NCBI GenBank assembly: GCA_964555645.1
Contig: CAZKTA010000023.1
Span: forward strand, 1-47,348
Direction: 5' to 3'
DNA from: DTLC01 sp964555645
Lineage (GTDB): Bacteria > Verrucomicrobiota > Verrucomicrobiia > Limisphaerales > DTLC01
DNA length: 47,348 nt
Below, piece by piece: positions 17,098 through 25,262 of the stretch; positions within the stretch are counted from its first letter, which is position 1, and each line of letters opens with the position of its first letter. A program made the position numbers and the translations under genes. Below the pieces are notes generated by a model that was given only the letters and a program-made list of their open reading frames with translations, was not told the DNA's origin and searched no databases.

Positions 17098-18798
17098 TTA
17101 CCATTCAAACACAAGCAGCGACACCGCCTGAGGCGGCAGCTCGAAGCGCATCGTGCCACACCGATTAGTTATTGAGAATTGTGTGGGCTGACCAAGCGTT
17201 GCCAAGCGGCCTGCTGCCTCAAGTTGCTCGATTTCCTCGCGCAATGGTTTGGCTGTGATATTCATTCGCTGCCAGAGCGCATAAGCGTTGCTGTGCTCAG
17301 CGTCAATCCTGTAATGGGTCAGCAGAGCCGCACGTACGCTTTCAGGAAAACCGACCACGCGCATTGTCACAACGGCTTTTGGCCCCGGCAAATCGTCATC
17401 GTGATAATGCCAAACCAAAACGCATAGTTTCCCTTGATCCAAACTTGCCAGTGCACCGACATCAGGCCGGGCACGGACACCCGAGCGCATAATTTGCTCA
17501 AGCGGAATTGCGCTGTCACTTTCCACATGCACCTGTTGACCGGTCATTTTGCTGAACATGCGGAACACGTTCAGCACAGGTAAATCAATACTGCCAGTTG
17601 CCAACTGCCGAAACCCAGCAAACAACGGCTGGTCTTCGAAAGTGAAAGCCCAAGTAACTGCCCCCAAAAGGTTTATTTGATGCTGCTTTGCGAGCTCGAT
17701 TTTCCGAGCAAACACAGCGGCCGTGTAACTCGCGTACAAAGCGCCGTTACGATACCCGTTTTGCGGATAGACTGTGGCCGGGCACGCTGCGCAGCCGTCC
17801 GGGTCAGACTCGCCAATGATAACGGGTTTCCCCTTTAACTCAGGATACGCTGCTATCAACTTAAAGCCGGCGTCTATCGTCCGCAGGTGTGTGGCTATGC
17901 CCATCCGGACACGCCCATCAACAAATTGCGGTGCGCCCTTGGCATGGAACGCCACAAAATCCAGTGGTGTACCAATCTGCCCTGTGGCGTAATTTGTGCC
18001 ACGCAAACAGTGCTCGATAAAATCCCGCATGAACTGGCCACCGTGTCCGGCTGTGTGCGGACCACCGACCTTTGCAGTTGGTAAAGCACGGCGCACCGCT
18101 GCAACAGCATGATCATGTAGCTTGAAAAACTCCTCTTTTGTGCCCTGCCAGTAACCGATATTAGGCTCGTTCCACACTTCCCAATACCATTGCTCGACCT
18201 CGGCTTTGCCGTATCGGGTGATGCAATGCTTGACCCACTGATAAACCAGCTCTTCCCACTTCGAATAGTCTTTCGGAGGATAAGCCCAACCGGTGTAAAT
18301 CTCTTCGTACCGCTTGCCTGGTAGCCAACTGTGCTGATACGGCTCGGGCTTGATCGAAAGCGCTTTTGGCATGAAGCCAATCTCGACGAATGGCTTGACC
18401 CCGGCGCTTAACAAGGTGTCGAATATCCGGTCCAGGATTGTCCAGTTGTAAACCGGTTTGCCCTGCGCGTCTTCGGAGTAAACATCTGTTGACCCCCATT
18501 TCAAACCTGGGGTGCCGTCGCCCGAGCAAAGAAGATTATGCGTACGGAAATACACGTTACCTGGGCTAAGCTTGCCGAGCTCAATCAAAAGCCGCTTTCC
18601 ATTCGGCATGTAAACATAGTTCGGCTCATCTGCGCCGAAAAACGGCCAAATAGCACGCCAGCCGCCTATTGGCTTACCTGCATCTACTGTAACCGCGACA
18701 GAAAGCGCTTTCTCTTCGATGTTTGCATTATGCCCACTGTCATTGTCAGCCCCTGGACATGATAACGCGAGCAGCACACAACACCAAAATTGGTGCAT
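17098..18798 (-). CDS. Glycoside hydrolase family 39-like enzyme
   Basis: A 566-residue secreted glycosidase with the GH39 (beta-xylosidase/alpha-L-iduronidase type) TIM-barrel pattern. A signal peptide runs from M-H-Q-F-W-C-C-V-L-L-A-L. The acid/base is probably E211 in W-E-V-W-N-E-P-N, and the nucleophile candidate is E330 in V-I-I-G-E-S-D. A C-terminal beta-sandwich follows, with L-C-V-L-V-W-H-Y-H-D-D-D. I chose the ATG at 18798 because it starts the signal peptide; the frame is open 39 codons further upstream. The upstream neighbour is the pseudopilin-like gene (120 bases away) and the downstream one is the PL11 lyase (21 bases). The substrate is inferred only: with the lyase, a pectin or hemicellulose side chain is plausible. 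Confidence 0.85.
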   Translation of the reverse strand: MHQFWCCVLLALSCPGADNDSGHNANIEEKALSVAVTVDAGKPIGGWRAIWPFFGADEPNYVYMPNGKRLLIELGKLSPGNVYFRTHNLLCSGDGTPGLKWGSTDVYSEDAQGKPVYNWTILDRIFDTLLSAGVKPFVEIGFMPKALSIKPEPYQHSWLPGKRYEEIYTGWAYPPKDYSKWEELVYQWVKHCITRYGKAEVEQWYWEVWNEPNIGYWQGTKEEFFKLHDHAVAAVRRALPTAKVGGPHTAGHGGQFMRDFIEHCLRGTNYATGQIGTPLDFVAFHAKGAPQFVDGRVRMGIATHLRTIDAGFKLIAAYPELKGKPVIIGESDPDGCAACPATVYPQNGYRNGALYASYTAAVFARKIELAKQHQINLLGAVTWAFTFEDQPLFAGFRQLATGSIDLPVLNVFRMFSKMTGQQVHVESDSAIPLEQIMRSGVRARPDVGALASLDQGKLCVLVWHYHDDDLPGPKAVVTMRVVGFPESVRAALLTHYRIDAEHSNAYALWQRMNITAKPLREEIEQLEAAGRLATLGQPTQFSITNRCGTMRFELPPQAVSLLVFEW

Positions 18799-18918
18799 TG
18801 TTAAAAAAACACGCCGTGCCGAAAAAGCACGGCGCCCATGAAAATGCGAGCACGTCCAAAAATGTACCTTCACACCACCAAAAACTACCTCGCTTCGCTT
18901 TTGTAAACGCGCCACCGT

Positions 18919-19758
18919 TTAACGTAGTGCGGTTTGCTCCAACAGATCGAAAATCCTCACGCGGTCTAACGGGTCTTCATACCTCCCTTGGGCAACCAGC
19001 TCGTAAGCCTGTTTGTTTTTGACAAACTTAACACTACCGTCTGTGAACAGAACGCTCCAACCGCGTCCCCGCGGGTGTGCCTCTACTTGGAAACTCGTTT
19101 GTGAGTTTAGTCCTGCAATGACGTCCATGGCAAATAACCTGCCCGGCTCAAGCTGGCTTACTTTTTGGTATCGCCTGCGTGAATCAATAGGAGGCTGCCT
19201 CGGACGCGGGTTGTAAAAATAGCTCGACCGTACCACGGGCGCGCCACTGTCGTACCAAGTTGTCAGAGGCGGAGAATAATCAGCTACGCTGTACGGACCG
19301 GTTTTGAATCCCGGACAGAAATAAACTCGCCCATCTGCAACAAGTTTCATCCCGTAAAAGTACCCGGCATTTTCAAAGTAGCAGTTGGGTGGCTGGTTGA
19401 AATCGGGTCTGACGTACGTCTTTGTGCTGGTACCAGTGTAAACGTACCTGCAATAATGTGATTGACTCATGTCATCACGCGTATTATCCGTTCGATACCC
19501 ACGCCAGGGCGGCAATCTGCCCTCAAATTCATCCGCATACATAAATGTCGCTACGCCCAACTGTTTCAGATTGTTAATGCAACCGGTCCGTTGGCTCTTT
19601 TCCTTGGCCGCACCTAACACAGGCAAAAGCAACGATGCCAAAATTGCTATGATGGCTATCACAACCAACAGTTCGATCAACGTGAAACCGCCGGCTGTGC
19701 AAGTGCTGCGCCCGCCTGCGTCGGTTCCGATTCCGTTATATGTTTGTGCCTTCTCCAT
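18919..19758 (-). CDS. Type II secretion pseudopilin-like protein (H-X9-DG type)
   Basis: A 279-residue protein with a textbook prepilin N-terminus: a basic leader of about 24 residues, then G-G-F-T-L-I-E-L-L-V-V-I-A-I-I-A-I-L-A. Cleavage is expected between G and F, with Glu at +5. The C-terminal part has H-P-R-G-R-G-W-S-V-L-F-T-D-G, the spaced His-to-Asp-Gly motif common in the many pseudopilin-like proteins of Verrucomicrobia and Planctomycetes. Such proteins occur in large families, often next to polysaccharide-active enzymes. Here it lies directly upstream of the GH39 and PL11 genes. Its role as a true pseudopilus subunit is not proven; a surface or periplasmic carrier function is also possible. 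Confidence 0.92.
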   Translation of the reverse strand: MEKAQTYNGIGTDAGGRSTCTAGGFTLIELLVVIAIIAILASLLLPVLGAAKEKSQRTGCINNLKQLGVATFMYADEFEGRLPPWRGYRTDNTRDDMSQSHYCRYVYTGTSTKTYVRPDFNQPPNCYFENAGYFYGMKLVADGRVYFCPGFKTGPYSVADYSPPLTTWYDSGAPVVRSSYFYNPRPRQPPIDSRRRYQKVSQLEPGRLFAMDVIAGLNSQTSFQVEAHPRGRGWSVLFTDGSVKFVKNKQAYELVAQGRYEDPLDRVRIFDLLEQTALR

Positions 19759-19818
19759 CCTCGATGCATGATTTTAACTGTCGCAGTGCCACATTGGGCC
19801 CGGCCTTTTACCCGGTGC

Positions 19819-20196
19819 TCACCGTCTTTGCCCAGTTGCAGCAGCAGACCGTAATTTGGCAATCAGCTCGTCAACAGCTTTTTTCTGTTCCTTACTCAAG
19901 TCTTTGCGTTGCGAAATTGCTTCGAACTCGCGCAGTGCACCAGCGTAATCGCGGGCTCGAACTGAACCTAAAGCTTCGTCAATTATTATCTGCAAGCCAG
20001 GGCTGGCCTTTGCGAAAGCGGCGCGCACGCCAGCCAAGTTGAATGGGTCCGCTGCAGCTTGCTCAGTTGTCTGCGGCTGGGTTGATGTACCAGGCTCACG
20101 CTTGCCGCAACCCACCACCACTAAAACACCAACTATACACGCGCACCACGCTATAAACAAAGCGCGCGCCGTCACATACGATTTTGCTCCTTTCAT
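19819..20196 (-). CDS. Small putative lipoprotein
   Basis: A 125-residue protein with an N-terminal signal segment (A-L-F-I-A-W-C-A-C-I-V-G-V-L-V-V-V-G-C) and a lipobox V-V-G-C followed by G-K-R-E-P. After a short Pro/Thr/Gln-rich stretch the mature part is predicted helical (A-A-F-A-K-A-S-P-G-L-Q-I-I-I-D-E-A and D-L-S-K-E-Q-K-K-A-V-D-E-L-I-A-K-L). I do not recognise a family. It lies 60 bases upstream of the pseudopilin-like gene on the same strand and is probably in the same transcription unit. Confidence 0.75.
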   Translation of the reverse strand: MKGAKSYVTARALFIAWCACIVGVLVVVGCGKREPGTSTQPQTTEQAAADPFNLAGVRAAFAKASPGLQIIIDEALGSVRARDYAGALREFEAISQRKDLSKEQKKAVDELIAKLRSAAATGQRR

Positions 20197-20607
20197 TCTG
20201 TGTGTTCTTACTTTTGCCTCAGTATTTGCAGGTTTTCCTTCACTGTTTTAACCTACACGCGGGCACTATATTTGGCAACCTTGCAGGCTGGCTTACCGGC
20301 AGCATTGTTTCGGGAACCACCCCGGCAAAATGCGTCCAATCGCTCTTATGCCAGAGCTTCTACTTCAAGTCTCGTGACACTTACGCGCAACAAACATGAC
20401 ACAACCCGGATCAAACGCGCCCTCCATCGGGTCCTCGAATGATAACCTCTAGCACACCCATTAACCACTTTCTCACCGCGCTATTAAGCGGTACCCGCGC
20501 CTCAAAAAAGGGCTAGCAAGAAAAGATTGGAGCGGGCTTGCGCCCGCTCCAAAGCGGCACACATCTACACTCTGTGACTAACGAGTTTGTGCACAAGACC
20601 TGGCTGA
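20197..20607. other. Intergenic gap with terminator, no gene seen
   Basis: The gap separates two minus-strand units. It holds a strong stem-loop at 20529-20550, listed separately, and presumably the promoter for the lipoprotein-pseudopilin-GH39-PL11 unit near its left-reading start at 20196. Plus-strand open frames here are short and have no recognisable content. Confidence 0.5.
20529..20550 (-). terminator. Stem-loop terminator of the beta-strand repeat gene
   Basis: A 9-bp perfect GC-rich stem, GGAGCGGGC/GCCCGCTCC, surrounds a 4-base loop. Read on the minus strand it is followed by AATCTTTTCTTG, a broken T-run. It lies 58 bases after the stop of the large minus-strand gene, so intrinsic termination is likely. 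Confidence 0.7.
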
Positions 20608-23600
20608 CTATGGATAAACCAGTCGGAAGTACACATTTGTCTTGCTCTGATCGACGTCAATGATCACCCGGTTTGTCGTTGTCGAGTTAACCCATGTGAA
20701 CCACTGATTTGTGGCAGTGATACTCACCGCGTTAGTCTCAAGCCGCCAGCCGATGTAACTTGCCGGCCACTCCAACTGGATCTGCGTAGCCGAAATACGC
20801 GTTAGCGTAATGTTTGTGGGTGTGGTCGGCACCATGGACAGTACCCTGATCGTACCATCAATTGCCAGCATGTTCGTCCAGTACAACGGCGGGTTCAACG
20901 GCGGTAGTGTCACCGAGGTGAATCCGCTCACAGGCCTGCTGAACAGCGTGAACGTATCGCCTGCAGCAAGCTCAGGCCCGATGTTGGTAACAATCAGTGC
21001 CCCACCGCCTGTGATTGAATTGGCAACCAATCTGTCACTGTTCGGCGACGCGTTCTTGTTTAACTCCAACAATGTGACGCCGCCAAGTGTGACTGTATCG
21101 GTAACTGTAAGTACACCAATTGTGCCACGCAAGCTTGCCGGGTCGGCTAATGTAAGCACACCTACTGCCGTGCCCGGTTCCAACCGTGCGTTTCCTGCTA
21201 AGGCAACACTACCACGAATGGTACCGTTACCCGCTAATGTTTGTGGGAACGCCGTTGTACCCAGAGTGAGGGTCTTCACATTTGCCTCTGACAAGTCTAG
21301 GATTCCCGGCTCAGCAACAACATATGCCATGTTAGTTGGCGAGTTAACGGTTGTGCCTTTGAACGCTAGGACACCATTGTTCACGATGACTGCCCCTTTG
21401 TGTTCTAGTGCTACATTTTCCAACGTGAGTTTACCAGTGCCAACCTTGGTTAGCGCATTCGTTCGCGCGCTGTCGGTGAAATAGCCCGTCCACGTATTGT
21501 TCTGGTTCAGCCATCCGATCACCCAGGTGAGGGTCGAACTTACTGCAGTCCCGCCCTGATCGATCCTGCCCGGCCCACCGGCGATCCCGCCCAGGTACAT
21601 CGTTCCTCCGTTACGACTAATTAACCAGTTAGTAGCACCCACAGGTGGGTTAAAGTAGAACAGCGCGTTTGTGCTACCCGTACACGTATTGGCTCCACCC
21701 GCGTTAAACCGGAGTGACTGACTAGTCTGTGAATCAAGCTCTATTGTGCCGTAGAAACCGTTTAAATCTGCCGTAAATGTCATTAACGCGCCATTGGTAA
21801 GCCGCAAGGTTACGTTCGTACCGATAATGGGCGAGTCAATTCTCCGAGCAGCACCGTTCAGTACAGCCGAATCTTTTAATACGAGCACGGTTTTGCCCGA
21901 GAAGATATCAGCCGTCATTGAGAGAATTGCCGAATCCAAGACCAAGGTTGAACCCCCGCCACCAACTGCGTCGCCATTTGCATTTACAAACGTTGCGTTC
22001 GACCGGACTATTACACCTCCAGTATGTGCGTTAGCCCCGCTTAAGGTCAACTGCCCTGGTCCTTCTTGTACAACCCAGCCCGTGCCTCTGATAACATTGC
22101 CAATAGTTGTATCACCGGATTGCCTGCACAATAGCGTTGCATTATTGGTGATTGGGCCGGAGCCAAGATTACCCGTTGTTGTGGTGCCATCGCCAAGCTG
22201 AATCGTGCCCGACTCGATCAACGTACCGCCACTCCAAGTGTTATTGTTGATGTTGATCGTAAGTTTACCCGTACCGCGCTTTATGAGTGTCCCCGACCCA
22301 GCAATAGAACCGTACCCACCAAACGCGTAGTCTTTGGCCGAGTTGTCGACTGTAACCAGGCTTGGCGCCACAGTACTGCTAATGTCAATTGTAGTCGTGC
22401 CCGTGGCAGTGTCATCGAACCGCACCATATTACCGTCTGTGTAATAGGCTTGCGCGCCCGACCCTGCCACTTTCCACACTAGGTTCGCCGGGTTGCCGAC
22501 GTCCCAAACACCAGCGGCGTCACCAACCCAAACCAGTGTCGGGTCAAGCACAGAAGTGACCGTCAATACAACACGTTTGTTCAGTGTATCGTCTGTTATG
22601 TATGCGCCTGTAACGTTGGCTGGCAATGCCCCCAGAACAAAGTTACCGGAACCGGTTCTGCTGCTGTACTCGAGCAAAGTAATCGAACCGACGCCAAGTG
22701 CTGAGCCGACAATGTTTACGGTAACATTGCCGTTCATTCCGAGCACCCCTGCATTGGTCAGCACCGTCGAAGTTGGATTGCTAAACGGTCCAAATTCGTA
22801 GTCCAGTGTGCAACCGGAGCTGAAAGTTAAGCTCCCGAGTCTGACTGCACCATTTGCACTCTGCATTCGAATACCCAATGACGCTTCGTCCCTGACCGTG
22901 AAACTGCCTGGTAATACCGAGCCCGTGCCGAGTTCGAGTTTACCGGCCGTGATAACGGTCGGACCAGTGTAGGTGCTAATACCCGACAAGACGTTTGTTC
23001 CCGGACCTGCGTTTGTGAGACTCCCGGGGCCATGGATCCCACCTGGAATCCAAAGTGTACCGCCTCTGGCGAGCACAAGTTTGCTATAGTTTGTTATCGG
23101 GCCGGTGCCAAGAGCACCAGTCTCGCTCCAGCCATCGCCAACCTGCACAATACCGTTACTAATTATCGTGGGGCCGGAATAGGTATTGTTACCAGTCAAT
23201 ACCCAGGTACCTGCACCTCGCCAAATAATGCCAGCCGGCCCGCTTCCATTTACGATGTTAGCCGGTAAGGTGTTAACTTCATTTGGATCGGTTTGCTTGG
23301 CGCCGATGTCGAAGAACAATGTGTACGCAGCCGTCATACTGCCCGCAAGGTAGGCATTGGCATTATCGCCAATAAGCATACCAATTGGGATCACCGTGTT
23401 CGAAGCTAACCCCGGATAATAACGCGCTGTGTAGCTGATTGTGCCGCTTAAATTAACGAGCGCATTGGGGAATCCAGCCGAGTTTCCAAACCTAAACTCA
23501 TCACCGCCTCCAGTGGCTGAATTTGGAGCAATGTCGATCTGCCCTGTAAATGCAGACCAATTACCCACGACGTTGCCCCGGATGTATTTAGGCCGAACGA

Positions 23601-24375
23601 TCAAGGTGCCACCACCGCTCAAACTACCACCCAAACCTGTTCCTATAGTGCCACCGTCACCTGCTGAACCAGAAAATCTTACCGGCAGAATAATGGTGCC
23701 ACTATGGCCACTCGGAACAATAAGGTCCGCATCCACTGTGCCATAGCTTGGCGAAGTGCTCGCGTCAGGTCTGATGTTGAGGGTACTGTCACCGTAAAAA
23801 GTAAATGAAGTTATTCCGTCCAAGGCCGGATCGTTAGCGTTCGGCTCGCCTTCAGCGGACACGTCATCGCCTTGGACCTGAAGCACGCTATTGCTTAAAA
23901 TGACGCTGCCCGTCAACTGGTTAGGCGGGTCAGCCGGAATTGTTGCTGTCCCGCCCTTATAAATGTTAAGAGTGCCTCCACCGTCCAAGATAAAACCGTC
24001 TGTGCCAGCCAAAATTGTGCGGCGGATTGTAGCTGAGCTGCCTGCAGGCACATAGATAACCGGTTTGGTGGGCCCGGCGAGTGTCAGTGGCCCGTCGTTT
24101 GTGATTGTGTAGGTTCCTTGGATGAACGCTAGGTTGCCGATTGTTCTTGCCGAGTCCAAGGTAACCATGACCGTTGCGGCTGCCTGGTTACTGAACGCAG
24201 CGGTGTAACCTGCGCCATCGGCAACCACGCCGTTCAGCCAGGCCGCCGGGTTACTCCAGAGCTCATCAACTTCATTTGTCCATACACCACTGGCTCCGAC
24301 CGCCGTTAGTGCACTGCTAAAAAGCGTTACACCGGTAACGACAATTCCAATCTGCACTGTGAGTACTTTTTTCAT
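20608..24375 (-). CDS. Large autotransporter-associated beta-strand repeat protein
   Basis: A 1255-residue exported protein. Signal peptide at residues about 1-28 (M-K-K-V-L-T-V-Q-I-G-I-V-V). The body is a Gly/Thr/Asn-rich right-handed beta-helix with several copies of the passenger-type repeat: G-T-W-V-L-T-G-N-N-T-Y-S-G-P-T, then L-S-G-I-S-T-Y-T-G-P-T-V-I-T-A-G-K-L-E-L-G, and G-T-G-K-L-T-I-N-I-N-N-N-T-W-S-G-G-T. I see no C-terminal autotransporter barrel and no PEP-CTERM type tail. It ends in a short FN3-like stretch (I-Q-L-E-W-P-A-S-Y-I-G-W-R-L-E-T-N) and stops at V-Y-F-R-L-V-Y-P. The sequence is almost free of Cys. A cell-surface or extracellular structural/adhesive role is inferred; how it is secreted is unclear. 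Confidence 0.9.
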   Translation of the reverse strand: MKKVLTVQIGIVVTGVTLFSSALTAVGASGVWTNEVDELWSNPAAWLNGVVADGAGYTAAFSNQAAATVMVTLDSARTIGNLAFIQGTYTITNDGPLTLAGPTKPVIYVPAGSSATIRRTILAGTDGFILDGGGTLNIYKGGTATIPADPPNQLTGSVILSNSVLQVQGDDVSAEGEPNANDPALDGITSFTFYGDSTLNIRPDASTSPSYGTVDADLIVPSGHSGTIILPVRFSGSAGDGGTIGTGLGGSLSGGGTLIVRPKYIRGNVVGNWSAFTGQIDIAPNSATGGGDEFRFGNSAGFPNALVNLSGTISYTARYYPGLASNTVIPIGMLIGDNANAYLAGSMTAAYTLFFDIGAKQTDPNEVNTLPANIVNGSGPAGIIWRGAGTWVLTGNNTYSGPTIISNGIVQVGDGWSETGALGTGPITNYSKLVLARGGTLWIPGGIHGPGSLTNAGPGTNVLSGISTYTGPTVITAGKLELGTGSVLPGSFTVRDEASLGIRMQSANGAVRLGSLTFSSGCTLDYEFGPFSNPTSTVLTNAGVLGMNGNVTVNIVGSALGVGSITLLEYSSRTGSGNFVLGALPANVTGAYITDDTLNKRVVLTVTSVLDPTLVWVGDAAGVWDVGNPANLVWKVAGSGAQAYYTDGNMVRFDDTATGTTTIDISSTVAPSLVTVDNSAKDYAFGGYGSIAGSGTLIKRGTGKLTININNNTWSGGTLIESGTIQLGDGTTTTGNLGSGPITNNATLLCRQSGDTTIGNVIRGTGWVVQEGPGQLTLSGANAHTGGVIVRSNATFVNANGDAVGGGGSTLVLDSAILSMTADIFSGKTVLVLKDSAVLNGAARRIDSPIIGTNVTLRLTNGALMTFTADLNGFYGTIELDSQTSQSLRFNAGGANTCTGSTNALFYFNPPVGATNWLISRNGGTMYLGGIAGGPGRIDQGGTAVSSTLTWVIGWLNQNNTWTGYFTDSARTNALTKVGTGKLTLENVALEHKGAVIVNNGVLAFKGTTVNSPTNMAYVVAEPGILDLSEANVKTLTLGTTAFPQTLAGNGTIRGSVALAGNARLEPGTAVGVLTLADPASLRGTIGVLTVTDTVTLGGVTLLELNKNASPNSDRLVANSITGGGALIVTNIGPELAAGDTFTLFSRPVSGFTSVTLPPLNPPLYWTNMLAIDGTIRVLSMVPTTPTNITLTRISATQIQLEWPASYIGWRLETNAVSITATNQWFTWVNSTTTNRVIIDVDQSKTNVYFRLVYP

Positions 24376-25262
24376 GGGTTTGCTTTAATGATTTGTTTGG
24401 GGGTTAACATTTTCTGGTTTCCAACACCGCGCCGGAGAAGCCGCGGTGGCCGCGAAATTTGCGAAAATTTTACCCGTGGAGACAAAGTAAATCTCCGCTC
24501 TGGTAGCAGCTCGTGTTTCACCGGCCATTCTGCTGGAGTCTTTTTAACCGCCAAATTGAAAACCGTCAAGCTTTTTTTTACATTCTCGGCATTAAAAGCC
24601 AATTGGTCCCAAATGATAAACGCCGTTTAAAAAGCCAAGCCAGCCTGGAGTTTTAAGCCGGATATTTCGCACGGCGTCCGGGTTGACCCTATCCCTGCAC
24701 CTAAACCACAATTACAAGCTACACAGGAGCGAAGCGTTCTCAGAAAAGTTACCTGGAAAGGTGGACTTCAAAGTTATGAAAGTGCGGTGTTTAACCTGGT
24801 GCAAGGCGGTCGCACTTTCAAAACGCAGTGCAAATTGTTACGGAAGATTGTCCTATAGCCGGCCGGGTAGCGGTTGGGAGGCGCAACCCGAGCGCTACCA
24901 AGCTTGGCACGTTTTTATTAGGCAAACCTTGTGAGGTGCGCTGTGTCAGACATTGATCTATTGAGGTTTGAAACTGGAGGTCTGAAACTGCTACAACAAC
25001 GCTAACCCAAATTGATGCCTATTAGCGGACGCGCTTTGCGATCGCTCAAAGTGAACTCGAAGTTTGGCCAAACCCGTATAAGGCGCGATGGTTGGCCGAT
25101 TTTGTATTTGGCCCGACAATGGCTTTTTGGCCATCGGCAACTTTCTAGTCGTACAAAGAAGAGGTCAGATGCAAAACGCAGGTACCGGCGCCTTGCAACT
25201 TTCAGTGGCCGTATTAATATCGCGTGCCAACCATGTCACGGTTGGCATATTTCTGCGTGAGG
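24376..25262. other. Long intergenic region, no gene recognised
   Basis: About 890 bases between two large minus-strand genes. Short open frames exist on both strands, but none has recognisable content or a convincing start. The part next to 24375 should hold the promoter of the beta-strand repeat gene. Near the other end a hairpin (25225-25247) could belong to the 3' end of the NHL gene. Confidence 0.45.
25225..25247 (-). terminator. Possible stem-loop after the NHL gene
   Basis: TGCCAACC and GGTTGGCA form a perfect 8-bp stem around a 7-base loop, 16 bases after the NHL stop. No T-run follows on the minus strand, so it could be an RNA-stabilising hairpin or chance. Confidence 0.3.
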
